Below, piece after piece: positions 8,428 through 16,221 of a DNA stretch of 64,000 nucleotides. The notes beneath the pieces are model-generated. The model worked only from the letters and a program-made list of their open reading frames with translations. It was not told the DNA's origin and searched no databases. A program made the position numbers and the translations under genes. Position 1 is the first letter of the stretch. Each line of letters opens with the position of its first letter. The stretch is from Oscillospiraceae bacterium (GTDB taxonomy: Bacteria > Bacillota > Clostridia > Oscillospirales > Acutalibacteraceae): contig CAJTCU010000004.1 in NCBI GenBank assembly GCA_910574935.1, positions 183,154 through 247,153 of the forward strand, written 5' to 3'.

Positions 8428-8670
8428 TTAGATAATGCCGTGTTTTTTAAACAGCTCCCGCACGGTATCTGTGGGCTGGGCGCCGTTCTCAATCCATTTC
8501 TTGGCCTTCTCAGGGTCCAGCTTTACCACACTGGGCTCTTCCATGGGGTTATAGTACCCAATTTCTTCAATGAAGCGGCCGTCACGGGGAAAACGAGAAT
8601 CCGCCACCACAATGCGGTAGAAGGGATTTTTCTTGGCGCCCATGCGGCGCAGTCTGATCTTAACAGCCAT
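8428..8670 (-). CDS. rpsP: 30S ribosomal protein S16
   Basis: S16 is an early-assembling 30S protein. The start at 8670 ([11 protein letters not shown]) is the family start; the frame extends seven codons upstream, but AAAATT..GGAGGAAAAAATT precedes this ATG well. The 80-residue product retains the conserved [13 protein letters not shown] and the YNPMEEP segment. It belongs to the SRP/ribosome maturation operon downstream of ffh and a VOC-family gene. Confidence 0.96.
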   Translation of the reverse strand: MAVKIRLRRMGAKKNPFYRIVVADSRFPRDGRFIEEIGYYNPMEEPSVVKLDPEKAKKWIENGAQPTDTVRELFKKHGII

Positions 8671-8745
8671 AATTTTTTCCTCCAAAATCATAAAATATAT
8701 TTTTTGTTTATGATAAGGGCTTCGGCCTCTTTGGGGCCGCCCTGG

Positions 8746-9090
8746 TCAACCATTGGGAAAAGCTCTAAAATATACCAAATTTCCATCTGGGTCCCGGCAG
8801 CTCATGTTCACCGCGCCCCAGGGTCGGGGCGTAGGACCTTCCACCACCTGCACACCCATATCCAGTAGTTTTTGGCAGACAGCCTCTATATCCTCCACGG
8901 TAAAAGCTAAGACCACGCTCTGCCCAGTTCTAGGCCCGTCATCTTGCAATACGGCCAAGCTGGTCTCTTCTTGAATGAGAAACTGATGCACGGGGTCCTG
9001 ACTGCCATTATCAATATCAAGCAGCCGTTTATAAAAGTTCGCCAACCGTACCACATCGGTGGTTAACAAACACACTTCGCCTAGTTTCAT
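8746..9090 (-). CDS. VOC (glyoxalase/bleomycin-resistance fold) family protein
   Basis: The 114-residue product begins MKLGEVCLLTTDVVRLANFYKRLL and ends with WGAVNMSCRDPDGNLVYF, the paired beta-alpha-beta-beta-beta halves of vicinal-oxygen-chelate proteins such as glyoxalases and bleomycin-resistance proteins. The C-terminal DPDGN segment is typical. The substrate is unknown. Its position, ten bases after ffh and ahead of rpsP, is atypical; the gene probably shares the operon promoter upstream of ylxM. Confidence 0.8.
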   Translation of the reverse strand: MKLGEVCLLTTDVVRLANFYKRLLDIDNGSQDPVHQFLIQEETSLAVLQDDGPRTGQSVVLAFTVEDIEAVCQKLLDMGVQVVEGPTPRPWGAVNMSCRDPDGNLVYFRAFPNG

Positions 9091-9099
9091 GGCCCCTCC

Positions 9100-10434
9100 T
9101 TAAAAAGGCAAGTTGGGCATGCCCCGCATTCGTTTGCCCATTTTTCCTTTACCGCCGAACTGCTTCATCAACTTCTGCGTCTGCTTAAACTGGTTCAGCA
9201 GTCGATTCACATCCTCTACCTTCTGGCCACAGCCAGCGGCAATACGCTTTTTGCGGGAGGCGTTGAGTACATCCGGATGAGAGCGCTCATAAGGCGTCAT
9301 GGACAGGATAATGGCTGCGGTGCGGTCCATCACGCGGTCGTCGATGTCCACTTCGTCCAGCTTATTGCCAATCCCCGGCAGTTTGGAGAGAATTCCCTTG
9401 ATGGGACCCATCTTTTTTACTTGCTCGAACTGCTCCAGCATATCGTTCAGATCCATTTTATTGTGAAGCAGCCGCTCGGCGGTTTTTGCCGCGGCCTTCT
9501 CGTCCAACCGGGCCTGAGCGTCCTCAATCAGCGACAGCACGTCGCCCATGCCCAGAATCCGTCCTGCCATACGGTCTGGATGGAACACCTCCAGGCCGTC
9601 CAGCTTTTCACCAGTACCCGCAAACTTGATGGGCTTACCGGTTACCGCCTTGATGGAAAGTGCCGCTCCCCCCCGGGTGTCGCCGTCCAGCTTCGTCAAA
9701 ATAACGCCGGTAATGTCCAGCAGCTCATCAAAGGTCTTTGCCACGTTTACCGATTCCTGGCCAATCATAGCGTCTACCACCAGCAGTACGTCGGTGGGGG
9801 CCACCGTTTCTTTCATGCGCCGCAGCTCGTCCATCAGCGGTTCATCAATTTGCAGCCGGCCAGCCGTATCGATAATCACATAGTCGTGGCCATAGTCTTT
9901 GGCATGGCGCACCGCCTCCTTGGCGGTCTCCACGGGGTCTTGATTTCCTTTTTCAAACACCGGAGCCCCGGCCCGCTGGCCCATCACCTGTAACTGCTTA
10001 ATAGCTGCCGGACGGTACACGTCTCCAGCCACCAGCAGGGGCCTATGGCCCTGGCCCTTAAGCATATAGGCCAGCTTGGCGGCATGGGTGGTTTTGCCCG
10101 CGCCTTGTAGGCCGCACATCATAATAACGGCCGGCGGGTGGGGCGGGCTTTTCAGCCGCTCCTCGCTGCCCCCCATCAAGGCGGTCAGCTCCTCGTTGAC
10201 AATTTTTATCACCATTTGGGCAGGAGTCAGGCTCTCCATCACCTCAGAACCAATGGCACGTTCGGTGATTTTTCCGGTTAGCTCTTTGGCCACTTTGTAG
10301 TTAACGTCCGCCTCCAAAAGTGCCAGGCGCACCTCTCGCATAGCCTCTTTTACATCACCTTCATTTAGCTTGCCCTTGCCCCGTAGCTTTTTAAAAGAAT
10401 TGCTCAGCTTTTCCGCCAATCCTTCAAACGCCAA
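9100..10434 (-). CDS. ffh: Signal recognition particle protein Ffh (SRP54)
   Basis: Ffh binds SRP RNA and signal sequences and, with FtsY, targets nascent membrane proteins. The 444-residue protein has the N domain, the NG GTPase with GLQGAGKTT (G1), DTAGR (G3) and TKLDG (G4), and a methionine-rich M domain ending GKRMRGMPNLPF. Length is normal. It follows ylxM by about 135 bases, a standard Firmicutes pair. No SRP RNA gene is evident nearby. Confidence 0.97.
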   Translation of the reverse strand: MAFEGLAEKLSNSFKKLRGKGKLNEGDVKEAMREVRLALLEADVNYKVAKELTGKITERAIGSEVMESLTPAQMVIKIVNEELTALMGGSEERLKSPPHPPAVIMMCGLQGAGKTTHAAKLAYMLKGQGHRPLLVAGDVYRPAAIKQLQVMGQRAGAPVFEKGNQDPVETAKEAVRHAKDYGHDYVIIDTAGRLQIDEPLMDELRRMKETVAPTDVLLVVDAMIGQESVNVAKTFDELLDITGVILTKLDGDTRGGAALSIKAVTGKPIKFAGTGEKLDGLEVFHPDRMAGRILGMGDVLSLIEDAQARLDEKAAAKTAERLLHNKMDLNDMLEQFEQVKKMGPIKGILSKLPGIGNKLDEVDIDDRVMDRTAAIILSMTPYERSHPDVLNASRKKRIAAGCGQKVEDVNRLLNQFKQTQKLMKQFGGKGKMGKRMRGMPNLPF

Positions 10435-10568
10435 TGCCCCTCACCTCTTTTTGTGTAATAACTCGCCTCCGGCGGCCCAAGAAATTTTATACCGCAAAAC
10501 TTCGCGCAGGCATCTGCTGGTCTTTGCAGCAATCCGGGTGCCGGTTCTTGGCCCTAACGAGATTGCGA

Positions 10569-10943
10569 TCAATTTTTATCCGCAATCTCCTGGGCGCAGG
10601 ACAAAATTACTCCCGCGTTTTTATCAATCTCTTCCACCGCGCCGTTCTGGGCATTCAGCTCTTGGATATTCAGGGCGCAGTCGCATACCACCGCCAGGGT
10701 CTTTTGCATCTCCCGAAAGCGCTTTGCCAGCCCCAGCCGTTCTTCCATTTCCAGCAGCTGCTGTTCCGCCCGTTTAATGGCGTCCCGCGCCCCCTGCCGG
10801 CTAATGGCCCGGTCGTCCGCTATTTCGGAAAGGGACATGTCTTGGTTATAATAGGCGTCCACTGCCTCCCGCTGGGTCTCTGTCAGCATTTCACCATAAA
10901 AATCTAGTAGATAAGAAATCTTCAGGTCCTTTGCAGCGCCCAT
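10569..10943 (-). CDS. ylxM: YlxM-family helix-turn-helix protein
   Basis: This 124-residue protein carries a sigma-70 region 4-like HTH (LTETQREAVDAYYNQDMSLSEIADDRAISRQGARDAIKRAE) followed by a short helical tail. YlxM is a conserved partner encoded next to ffh and has been linked to SRP function by modulating SRP GTPase activity. It is the first gene of the operon, immediately behind a consensus promoter. Confidence 0.92.
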   Translation of the reverse strand: MGAAKDLKISYLLDFYGEMLTETQREAVDAYYNQDMSLSEIADDRAISRQGARDAIKRAEQQLLEMEERLGLAKRFREMQKTLAVVCDCALNIQELNAQNGAVEEIDKNAGVILSCAQEIADKN

Positions 10944-10995
10944 GTCCAGCCCTCCTCCACACTTTCTGTAAAGGTATCATCTTTACACCAAATGA

Positions 10996-11024
10996 ATTAT
11001 ACACGAACACAGCTCTTTTGTCAA
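10996..11024 (-). promoter_or_regulatory. Consensus promoter of the ylxM-ffh-rpsP-trmD operon
   Basis: Minus-strand TTGACA (11024-11019), 17-bp spacer, TATAAT (11001-10996): a perfect 12/12 sigma-A match about 53 bases ahead of the ylxM ATG. It lies nearly back to back with the divergent promoter at 11041-11069. Confidence 0.92.
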
Positions 11025-11040
11025 CAGAAAAATACGGGAG

Positions 11041-11069
11041 TTTACTTTACATAGCCCATCTTGTATAAT
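11041..11069 (+). promoter_or_regulatory. Promoter of the ASCH-domain gene
   Basis: Plus-strand TTTACT (11041-11046), 17-bp spacer, TATAAT (11064-11069), followed by GGGAGG and the ATG at 11110. It is divergent from the ylxM operon promoter. Confidence 0.8.
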
Positions 11070-11109
11070 GATAGACAGTATCTGCAAAATATTCGGGAGG
11101 TTTTTGCCT

Positions 11110-11523
11110 ATGAACACCAACGACGAGCCCCGGGCCCTGACCCTGCGGGAGCCCTGGGCTAGCTTGATTTGCGCGGGGCTAAAGCGGATCGAGACCCGGA
11201 GCTGGTCCACCCGCTACCGGGGGCCGCTGTACATCCATGCGGGGGCGTTAAAAATTTGCCCCGCAGACGCCCATGTGCAAGAGCTGCTACAGCTGATTCC
11301 CAACCGGGAGATGGCCTACGGCCTGGTGGTATGCCGCTGCGTCCTGGCGGACTGCCTGCCCATGGACCAGCGCTTCTTCGACGAATACCCCCTCTCCTCC
11401 ACCGAGCGCCTCTGCGGCCAGTATGCCCCAGGCCGCTTCGCCTGGCTGCTGGAGGACATAGAGCCCCTGGCCCGCCCCTTCCCGGCCAAGGGAAAGCTGG
11501 GCCTGTGGCGGCTGGAGCCGTGA
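11110..11523 (+). CDS. ASCH-domain protein
   Basis: The 137-residue product reads MNTNDEPRALTLREPWASL, with the motif LREPWASLICAGLKRIETRSW and a later GPLYIHAGA, matching ASCH (ASC-1 homology, PUA-like) domains that are thought to bind RNA or modified nucleotides. The frame opens 14 codons earlier, but the ATG at 11110 follows GGGAGG with good spacing. It is the only plus-strand gene in this part of the window and lies between divergent and convergent neighbours, with its own promoter. Confidence 0.85.
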   Translation: MNTNDEPRALTLREPWASLICAGLKRIETRSWSTRYRGPLYIHAGALKICPADAHVQELLQLIPNREMAYGLVVCRCVLADCLPMDQRFFDEYPLSSTERLCGQYAPGRFAWLLEDIEPLARPFPAKGKLGLWRLEP

Positions 11524-11535
11524 CCCCGGCATTTG

Positions 11536-12516
11536 TCAATTTTGGCTGCGCCGGGTCCGGTTCCTCTGCTGCTGTACCCGCACGTCGGAGCCGACAAATT
11601 CCAGCTTGCCGTAGTACCCGGCAATGCGGGAGGCAAAGCGTTCGCCGTAGCGCTCTTCCAGCTCCTTCATGGAGAGGTTCGTACTGATAATGGTGGGCCG
11701 GTCCGCCAGCATCCGGCGGTTCACCGTGTCGTATAGAGCCGCGTTCACATAGGCCGAGGGGAACTCGGCCCCCAGGTCGTCTAAAATCAGCAGGTCGCAG
11801 TCCGCCAGCTTTTCGGCAACCCCCTGGCCTTCCCGGTCGAAGCGCTCCTTTTCCAGGGCGGTGGCAAATGTCTGGGCCGAGCCGTAAATTACCCCCAATC
11901 CCTTCTCAATGGCGCAGTTGGCAATAGCTAAGGACAAATGGGTCTTGCCAAGGCCCGTGCCGCCTTTGAACAGCAAGCTGGGCGAATTCTCCCGCAGACG
12001 CTGGGCATAGCTTTTGCAGGCCCGCAGCACGCTCTCCATCTGATGGCTGGTCCGGTCATTCTCCTGGTAAAACTCCAGGGAGAAGTTTTGGAAGGTACAT
12101 TTTTCCAGCGGCAGGCCAGAGCTTAGCTGCTGATAGGCCGCGTTTTTTCTCAGCTGCCGCAAACAGCCGCACATGCGGCCATCCACAAAACCGGTGTCCT
12201 TACAGTGGGGACAGGTATACCGGGGAGTAACGTCCTCTGCCGTAAGGCCATGCGCGGCCAGCAGTTCCTGGTATTCCTGGGTTAGGGCCAAGCCTGTGTC
12301 CCTTAGCTTTTCCAGTTCAGCCCGCACATTGCCCCCAGCCACCACAGCCCGGCCGGCCTTTGCGGCGTTAGAAGCCATCTGCGATTTAATCTCCTGGGCC
12401 TTTGGGCACTGGCGGTAAAATTCCTCCAGGCGGCGGGCCGCCGTGGCCTCCGCAGTTTTTCGCCTACGTTCCAGCTCGCCTGCCGCCGCCCCGCCAATGG
12501 TTCTGTCATATCCCAT
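11536..12516 (-). CDS. DnaC/DnaI-type helicase loader
   Basis: An AAA+ ATPase that loads the replicative helicase. The 326-residue protein has a zinc-binding cluster CPHCKDTGFVDGRMCGC near residues 105-125, a Walker A GGTGLGKTH, a Walker B LLILDDLGAE and sensor-like STNLSM, as in DnaI/DnaC proteins. The ATG at 12516 (MGYDRTIGG) follows GGGAG by seven bases; the open frame starts 12 codons earlier. It lies just downstream of the dnaD-like gene, the usual primosome pair. The ATP site is complete and the length close to DnaI. Confidence 0.9.
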   Translation of the reverse strand: MGYDRTIGGAAAGELERRRKTAEATAARRLEEFYRQCPKAQEIKSQMASNAAKAGRAVVAGGNVRAELEKLRDTGLALTQEYQELLAAHGLTAEDVTPRYTCPHCKDTGFVDGRMCGCLRQLRKNAAYQQLSSGLPLEKCTFQNFSLEFYQENDRTSHQMESVLRACKSYAQRLRENSPSLLFKGGTGLGKTHLSLAIANCAIEKGLGVIYGSAQTFATALEKERFDREGQGVAEKLADCDLLILDDLGAEFPSAYVNAALYDTVNRRMLADRPTIISTNLSMKELEERYGERFASRIAGYYGKLEFVGSDVRVQQQRNRTRRSQN

Positions 12517-12594
12517 AATTACGCTCCCTTTTGTTTTTGATGATACGCCCATTTCGCTACGCTTTTGGGACGCCGTCCTTTATTTCCCATGTCT

Positions 12595-13593
12595 TTAAAG
12601 CTCCTCCGGCAAATCAAAAAAGCTCATGCTCTCCAGCTCGTCAATATCATAGCTCTTGGCCTGACCTTTCGCTTCTTCGGATTTTTTCTCCTGGTCCTTC
12701 AGCTGCTCTATGTTCTTAATATTCCTGCTCTGCCAGCCCTCTAACACCTTGTTCATATAAGCGGCGCTGAACTTTCCTGTGTGGTCCACGCAGCTTTCGT
12801 AGGCAGCGGAAAGCATTTCTCGGGAAAACCCCCACTCATATACCCAGCGGCAAGCCGCGTCCTCCTCCTTTTTGCTGGGGGAGCGCTTGGGCAGGCCCGC
12901 AGCGGCAGACACCTGCCCCCAGGCCAGCCGGCGGCGGCTAAGCTCCTGTAACTTTTCTTCTGCGGCAGCCACGGTAAAGATATTACTTTCTGCCCAATCT
13001 CTTGCTACCGAGTCAATGTAACTGGTACCCGTCTTGCCCACCTCCCGGGCATAATTGATGAGCATGACCGTCACCTCCACGGGTAGGCCGTAATCGTCGG
13101 AAATGGTCAGCAGCAGCGCGCTCATAGCGGGAGAGAGGGTCTTGCCCAGCACAGCCTCTGTCTCCTGCATCAAAAAGCGTATCTGCTCCGACTCCTCCAT
13201 CCGCGCAGCCAGGTGGGCGCTGTCTGGACGCAGAAGGCGCTTTTTGGGGGGAAGGGCCGTTTTCTGTGGAGGTTCTTTGTCCGGAATCACTGGTTCTGTC
13301 CGAGCCGGAGCGGACGGGGCAGGCTCTGGCTGGGGGACCGGGCGCAGCTCGCCTCCTGACTGAGCCAGCAGGCCCCGGTCGGCCCAATAGTCCAGAGCGT
13401 CCAGGGCGGAGTCTGCCGGCATGCCCAAAGCCTGGGCCATAGCCTCTGGTGAAAAGCTACTGCCCGCATGGCGCAGCACCCAAAGGATTACTTGCAGCTG
13501 TTCTTTTCCGGCCAGTTTTAAATGCCGGTCGGCTAAAGCGCAGGGAACCGCGAACACTTGGTTCCACATTCCCATATCAAGACGGTATTCCAT
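12595..13593 (-). CDS. dnaD: DnaD-domain primosomal protein
   Basis: The 332-residue product has an N-terminal winged-helix region (residues 1-80), a Pro/Ala/Lys-rich linker around 90-125, and two helical DnaD-type segments (about 130-210 and 215-310), the second including WVYEWGFSREMLSAAYE and AAYMNKVLEGWQ, which matches the DnaB/DnaD C-terminal YxxxIxxxW signature. DnaD remodels DNA at origins and helps recruit the helicase loader. It precedes the dnaI-type gene. A phage-like DnaD is possible, but context points to the chromosomal gene. Confidence 0.85.
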   Translation of the reverse strand: MEYRLDMGMWNQVFAVPCALADRHLKLAGKEQLQVILWVLRHAGSSFSPEAMAQALGMPADSALDALDYWADRGLLAQSGGELRPVPQPEPAPSAPARTEPVIPDKEPPQKTALPPKKRLLRPDSAHLAARMEESEQIRFLMQETEAVLGKTLSPAMSALLLTISDDYGLPVEVTVMLINYAREVGKTGTSYIDSVARDWAESNIFTVAAAEEKLQELSRRRLAWGQVSAAAGLPKRSPSKKEEDAACRWVYEWGFSREMLSAAYESCVDHTGKFSAAYMNKVLEGWQSRNIKNIEQLKDQEKKSEEAKGQAKSYDIDELESMSFFDLPEEL

Positions 13594-13719
13594 GTTGTCA
13601 ATTCCTTTCCCTTTACAAAGTCCCCAATCATCTACACGCCAGGCGCTTTGTCAAATTCCTTTGTCAATGCTTCCCCCTGGCCTCATCAATCTTTGCCCGT
13701 CCTAAAATCTTCTTCGGAC

Positions 13720-13728
13720 ATTATAGCA
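13720..13728 (-). promoter_or_regulatory. Probable extended -10 promoter of dnaD
   Basis: Minus-strand TGCTATAAT (extended -10) about 125 bases before the dnaD ATG. No good -35 is present at the normal distance, consistent with extended -10 promoters. Confidence 0.55.
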
Positions 13729-13788
13729 CATCGCCTCCGGCAAATAAATACCCAAAAGCGGAAAGTGCTGTTTTCTGCCATAAGCAAG

Positions 13789-13815
13789 AACTCCCTGCCG
13801 CCAGCGCAGGGAGTT
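13789..13815 (-). terminator. Hairpin terminator after hydF
   Basis: A 10-bp perfect stem AACTCCCTGC / GCAGGGAGTT with a 7-nt loop lies eight bases past the hydF stop. The downstream T-tract on the minus strand is weak (CTTGCTT), so termination may be partial; on the plus strand it is followed by TTGTCGTTTT. Confidence 0.65.
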
Positions 13816-13823
13816 TTGTCGTT

Positions 13824-15029
13824 TTATTCTTCCAGCTTTGCTAAAATTTCCGGGAAAGCCTCCAGGCTTCGGCGAAGGATCCCATGCATCTGGGCAATGG
13901 CCACCCCATAGTTGACAATGGGCACCCCCGCCGCTTTGGCCCGCTTCACCCGGCCCTGCATCTCCTTCTCATTGAGCATACAGCCGCCGCAGTGCACCAC
14001 CAGGGCAAAGCCGGCCAGGTCCTCTGGGAACTCGCCCCCTGAAGTAAAGCAATAGCTAGGCTTTGCTCCGTTGTAGTCCTCAATCCATTTTGGAAGCTTC
14101 ACAGTGCCAATGTCCCCGCACTGCCGGTGATGGGTGCAGCCTTCGGATATTAGCACCCGGTCGCCATCTTTCAGTTTGCTTAGCCGGGCGGCGCCCTCTA
14201 CCAGCGTGGCCAAACTTCCCTTATACCGGGCGAACAGAATGGAAAAGGAAGTAAGCAGTACATCTCCTGGCACATCTCCCGCCACCCGGCCAAAGGCCTG
14301 CGAATCTGTTATCACCAGCTTTGGCTTTGCAGCCAAGGCTTTTAGGGTTCCCGCCAGCTCCTCCGGCTGGCAGGTGACAAAAGCGCAATGGGCGTCCAAA
14401 ATGTCCCGCATGGTCTGCTGCTGAGGCAGAATCATCCGTCCCTTGGGGGCCGCGGCGTCAATGGGCGTGACCAGCACCGTCAGGTCTCCAGGGGCTATAA
14501 GATCCGCCACAATAGGCCGGGACACATTGGCTTTGGCGGTAAACGCCCCTAGCCGGTCCTTCAGCGCCTCAATATTTTCCCCGGTCCGGGCGCTGACGTA
14601 CAATTCCCCGTCGGCTAAAGCAGGCCTTTCCCCCAACAGGTCCGCCTTATTATATGCTACCAAGAAGGGCAGCTCCTTTTGGACAAACAGGTCCAGCAGT
14701 TCCCGGTCCTGAGAGCTTATGCCCTGGGCCGCGTCCACCACCAGCACGGCAATGTCTGTTTTTGCCAGTACCTGCCGGGTCTTTTCTACTCGCAGCGCCC
14801 CCAGCTCTCCCTCATCGTCCAGACCTGGGGTGTCAATCATCACGACCGGTCCCAGGGGCAGCAGCTCCATAGCCTTCTGCACCGGGTCCGTTGTGGTGCC
14901 CTTTACTGGGGAGACCACCGCCAGGGCCTGGCCGGTAACGGCGTTGACCACGCTGGACTTTCCCGCGTTCCGCATCCCGAAAAAAGCGATATGGGGGCGC
15001 TGGGCAGAAACCGTCTCATTTAGGCTCAT
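13824..15029 (-). CDS. hydF: [FeFe] hydrogenase maturation GTPase HydF
   Basis: HydF is the scaffold on which the 2Fe subcluster of the H-cluster is built and delivered to apo-hydrogenase. The 401-residue protein has a GTPase domain (GMRNAGKS at 18-25, GTTTDP at 44-49, DTPG at 66-69, NKAD) and the C-terminal iron-sulfur ligands, C-T-H in EGCTHHRQ and HCGGC in VVHCGGC, as in HydF. The ATG at 15029 is the family-like start; an upstream GTG lies too close to the AAGGAG. It ends the cluster containing hydE and hydG. Confidence 0.96.
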   Translation of the reverse strand: MSLNETVSAQRPHIAFFGMRNAGKSSVVNAVTGQALAVVSPVKGTTTDPVQKAMELLPLGPVVMIDTPGLDDEGELGALRVEKTRQVLAKTDIAVLVVDAAQGISSQDRELLDLFVQKELPFLVAYNKADLLGERPALADGELYVSARTGENIEALKDRLGAFTAKANVSRPIVADLIAPGDLTVLVTPIDAAAPKGRMILPQQQTMRDILDAHCAFVTCQPEELAGTLKALAAKPKLVITDSQAFGRVAGDVPGDVLLTSFSILFARYKGSLATLVEGAARLSKLKDGDRVLISEGCTHHRQCGDIGTVKLPKWIEDYNGAKPSYCFTSGGEFPEDLAGFALVVHCGGCMLNEKEMQGRVKRAKAAGVPIVNYGVAIAQMHGILRRSLEAFPEILAKLEE

Positions 15030-15048
15030 CGCAATAACCACGCTCCTT

Positions 15049-15534
15049 CTACGTCAAATATTCCAAGAGTTTTTCGTCAATAAGGGCAATTCTCTCTTTC
15101 CCCTTCACCTGCTGGTAAAAGGCCAGTCTTTCGATCTCTTCCCGGTCCACACGGCGCTTTTCAATCACCGCCAGGTACTCTGGCGGCAGCGTAACCCCGT
15201 AGATCGCGCCGTATTCCTCATGCCAATTGCAGTCAAAAAAGTCAGGCGCCATTTTACAGTGCATCAGCCCCAAAAAGGTCCATTCCAGGCCGGAGAGGCC
15301 CAGTTCTTCCTCTCCTTCACGGTCCATGCACTGGCGCGGAGTCTCCCCTTCTTCCCGGCAGCCGCCAAAAATCTCCCAATCCTGCCGCCACTTGTTCCAG
15401 CCCAGCAGATAGTCGCCGCCCAGCTTCACCACGCCCAGCGAACAGTTAATCGGGCTATACAGCGCGGAGGCTTTCTCTTCCTCCACCGAAATCATTTCCA
15501 GCAGCTGGCTGCCGTTCTCGGTTTGTACTAGCAT
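15049..15534 (-). CDS. NUDIX hydrolase-family protein
   Basis: The 161-residue product contains a full Nudix box, G-x5-E-x7-REGEEELGL, at about residues 58-80 (GGCREEGETPRQCMDREGEEELGL is the region). Nudix enzymes hydrolyse nucleoside diphosphate derivatives; the substrate here is unknown. It begins with NGSQLLEMISV and lies 20 bases upstream of hydF, so it probably is co-transcribed with the hydrogenase maturation genes, although a functional link is not established. Confidence 0.85.
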   Translation of the reverse strand: MLVQTENGSQLLEMISVEEEKASALYSPINCSLGVVKLGGDYLLGWNKWRQDWEIFGGCREEGETPRQCMDREGEEELGLSGLEWTFLGLMHCKMAPDFFDCNWHEEYGAIYGVTLPPEYLAVIEKRRVDREEIERLAFYQQVKGKERIALIDEKLLEYLT

Positions 15535-15558
15535 GGCTTTTCTCCTCCTTTTTAGGAG

Positions 15559-15756
15559 CTATCCCAGTTCTTTCTTACCGCCCTCTACAAACAGTTCCAC
15601 ATAACCGCACTCCGGGCAGACCGCGCAGGAAAGCCGGCCTATTTCTTTCGGAAACCACTTCTTGTCCTCGGCCAGCATCACCCGCCAGTGGCTGTCAGAC
15701 CCATATAGCGCATAGCCTTCTGTCATCTCCACATCACAGCGCGGGCACTTCCTCAT
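15559..15756 (-). CDS. Small zinc-ribbon protein
   Basis: A 65-residue protein with two Cys pairs, CPRC at residues 3-6 and CPEC near 47-50, forming a probable zinc ribbon, with an additional Cys in between. The ATG at 15756 follows GGGGAGGTGGAATC; the frame is open further upstream, overlapping the preceding EamA gene. Small proteins of this kind are often annotated as nucleic-acid-binding zinc-ribbon proteins, without experimental function. It sits between the EamA gene and the Nudix gene. Confidence 0.75.
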   Translation of the reverse strand: MRKCPRCDVEMTEGYALYGSDSHWRVMLAEDKKWFPKEIGRLSCAVCPECGYVELFVEGGKKELG

Positions 15757-15773
15757 GATTCCACCTCCCCTAT

Positions 15774-16202
15774 TCACAGCACCATCAATAGCGTTCCTGC
15801 CCCTATAAGGACACAACCTATGGCAGACTTGAGGGTAACCTTTTCATGCAAGAACACAAAGGCCAGCAGCAAAGTAATGACCACACTCATTTTATCAATA
15901 GGCACTACCTTCGAGGCCTCCCCTACCTGTAGCGCGTAGTAGTAGCACAGCCAGGAGGCCCCGGTGGCAAGACCTGAGAGAATCAGAAACGCCCAGCTCT
16001 TGGGCGTAATGGCGGAAACCCCGCCCTGGGCGTTGGTGAGGAACACCATGCCCCAGGCCATGGCCAGCACGACCACTGTGCGGATGGCTGTGGCCAGATT
16101 GGCGTTCACTCCCTGGATGCCCATCTTTGCCAAAATAGAGGTCAGCGCCGCGAACACAGAGGAGAGCACAGCAAGCAGCAGCCACATGTTCTTTCCCCTC
16201 AT
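15774..16202 (-). CDS. EamA-family (DMT) membrane transporter, single-domain
   Basis: The 142-residue product consists of five hydrophobic helices and a closing FLHEKVTLKSAIGCVLIGAGTLLMVL, the EamA/DMT half-transporter pattern. Two-domain EamA proteins are about 300 residues; single-domain forms like this are thought to pair. The substrate is unknown. The start is at 16202 (MRGKNMW) or at an ATG five codons later (MWLLLAVLSS), both with purine-rich upstream sequence. It follows hydG by about 20 bases, so is probably co-transcribed. Confidence 0.8.
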   Translation of the reverse strand: MRGKNMWLLLAVLSSVFAALTSILAKMGIQGVNANLATAIRTVVVLAMAWGMVFLTNAQGGVSAITPKSWAFLILSGLATGASWLCYYYALQVGEASKVVPIDKMSVVITLLLAFVFLHEKVTLKSAIGCVLIGAGTLLMVL

Positions 16203-16221
16203 TTCATCCTCTTTTCTCGTT

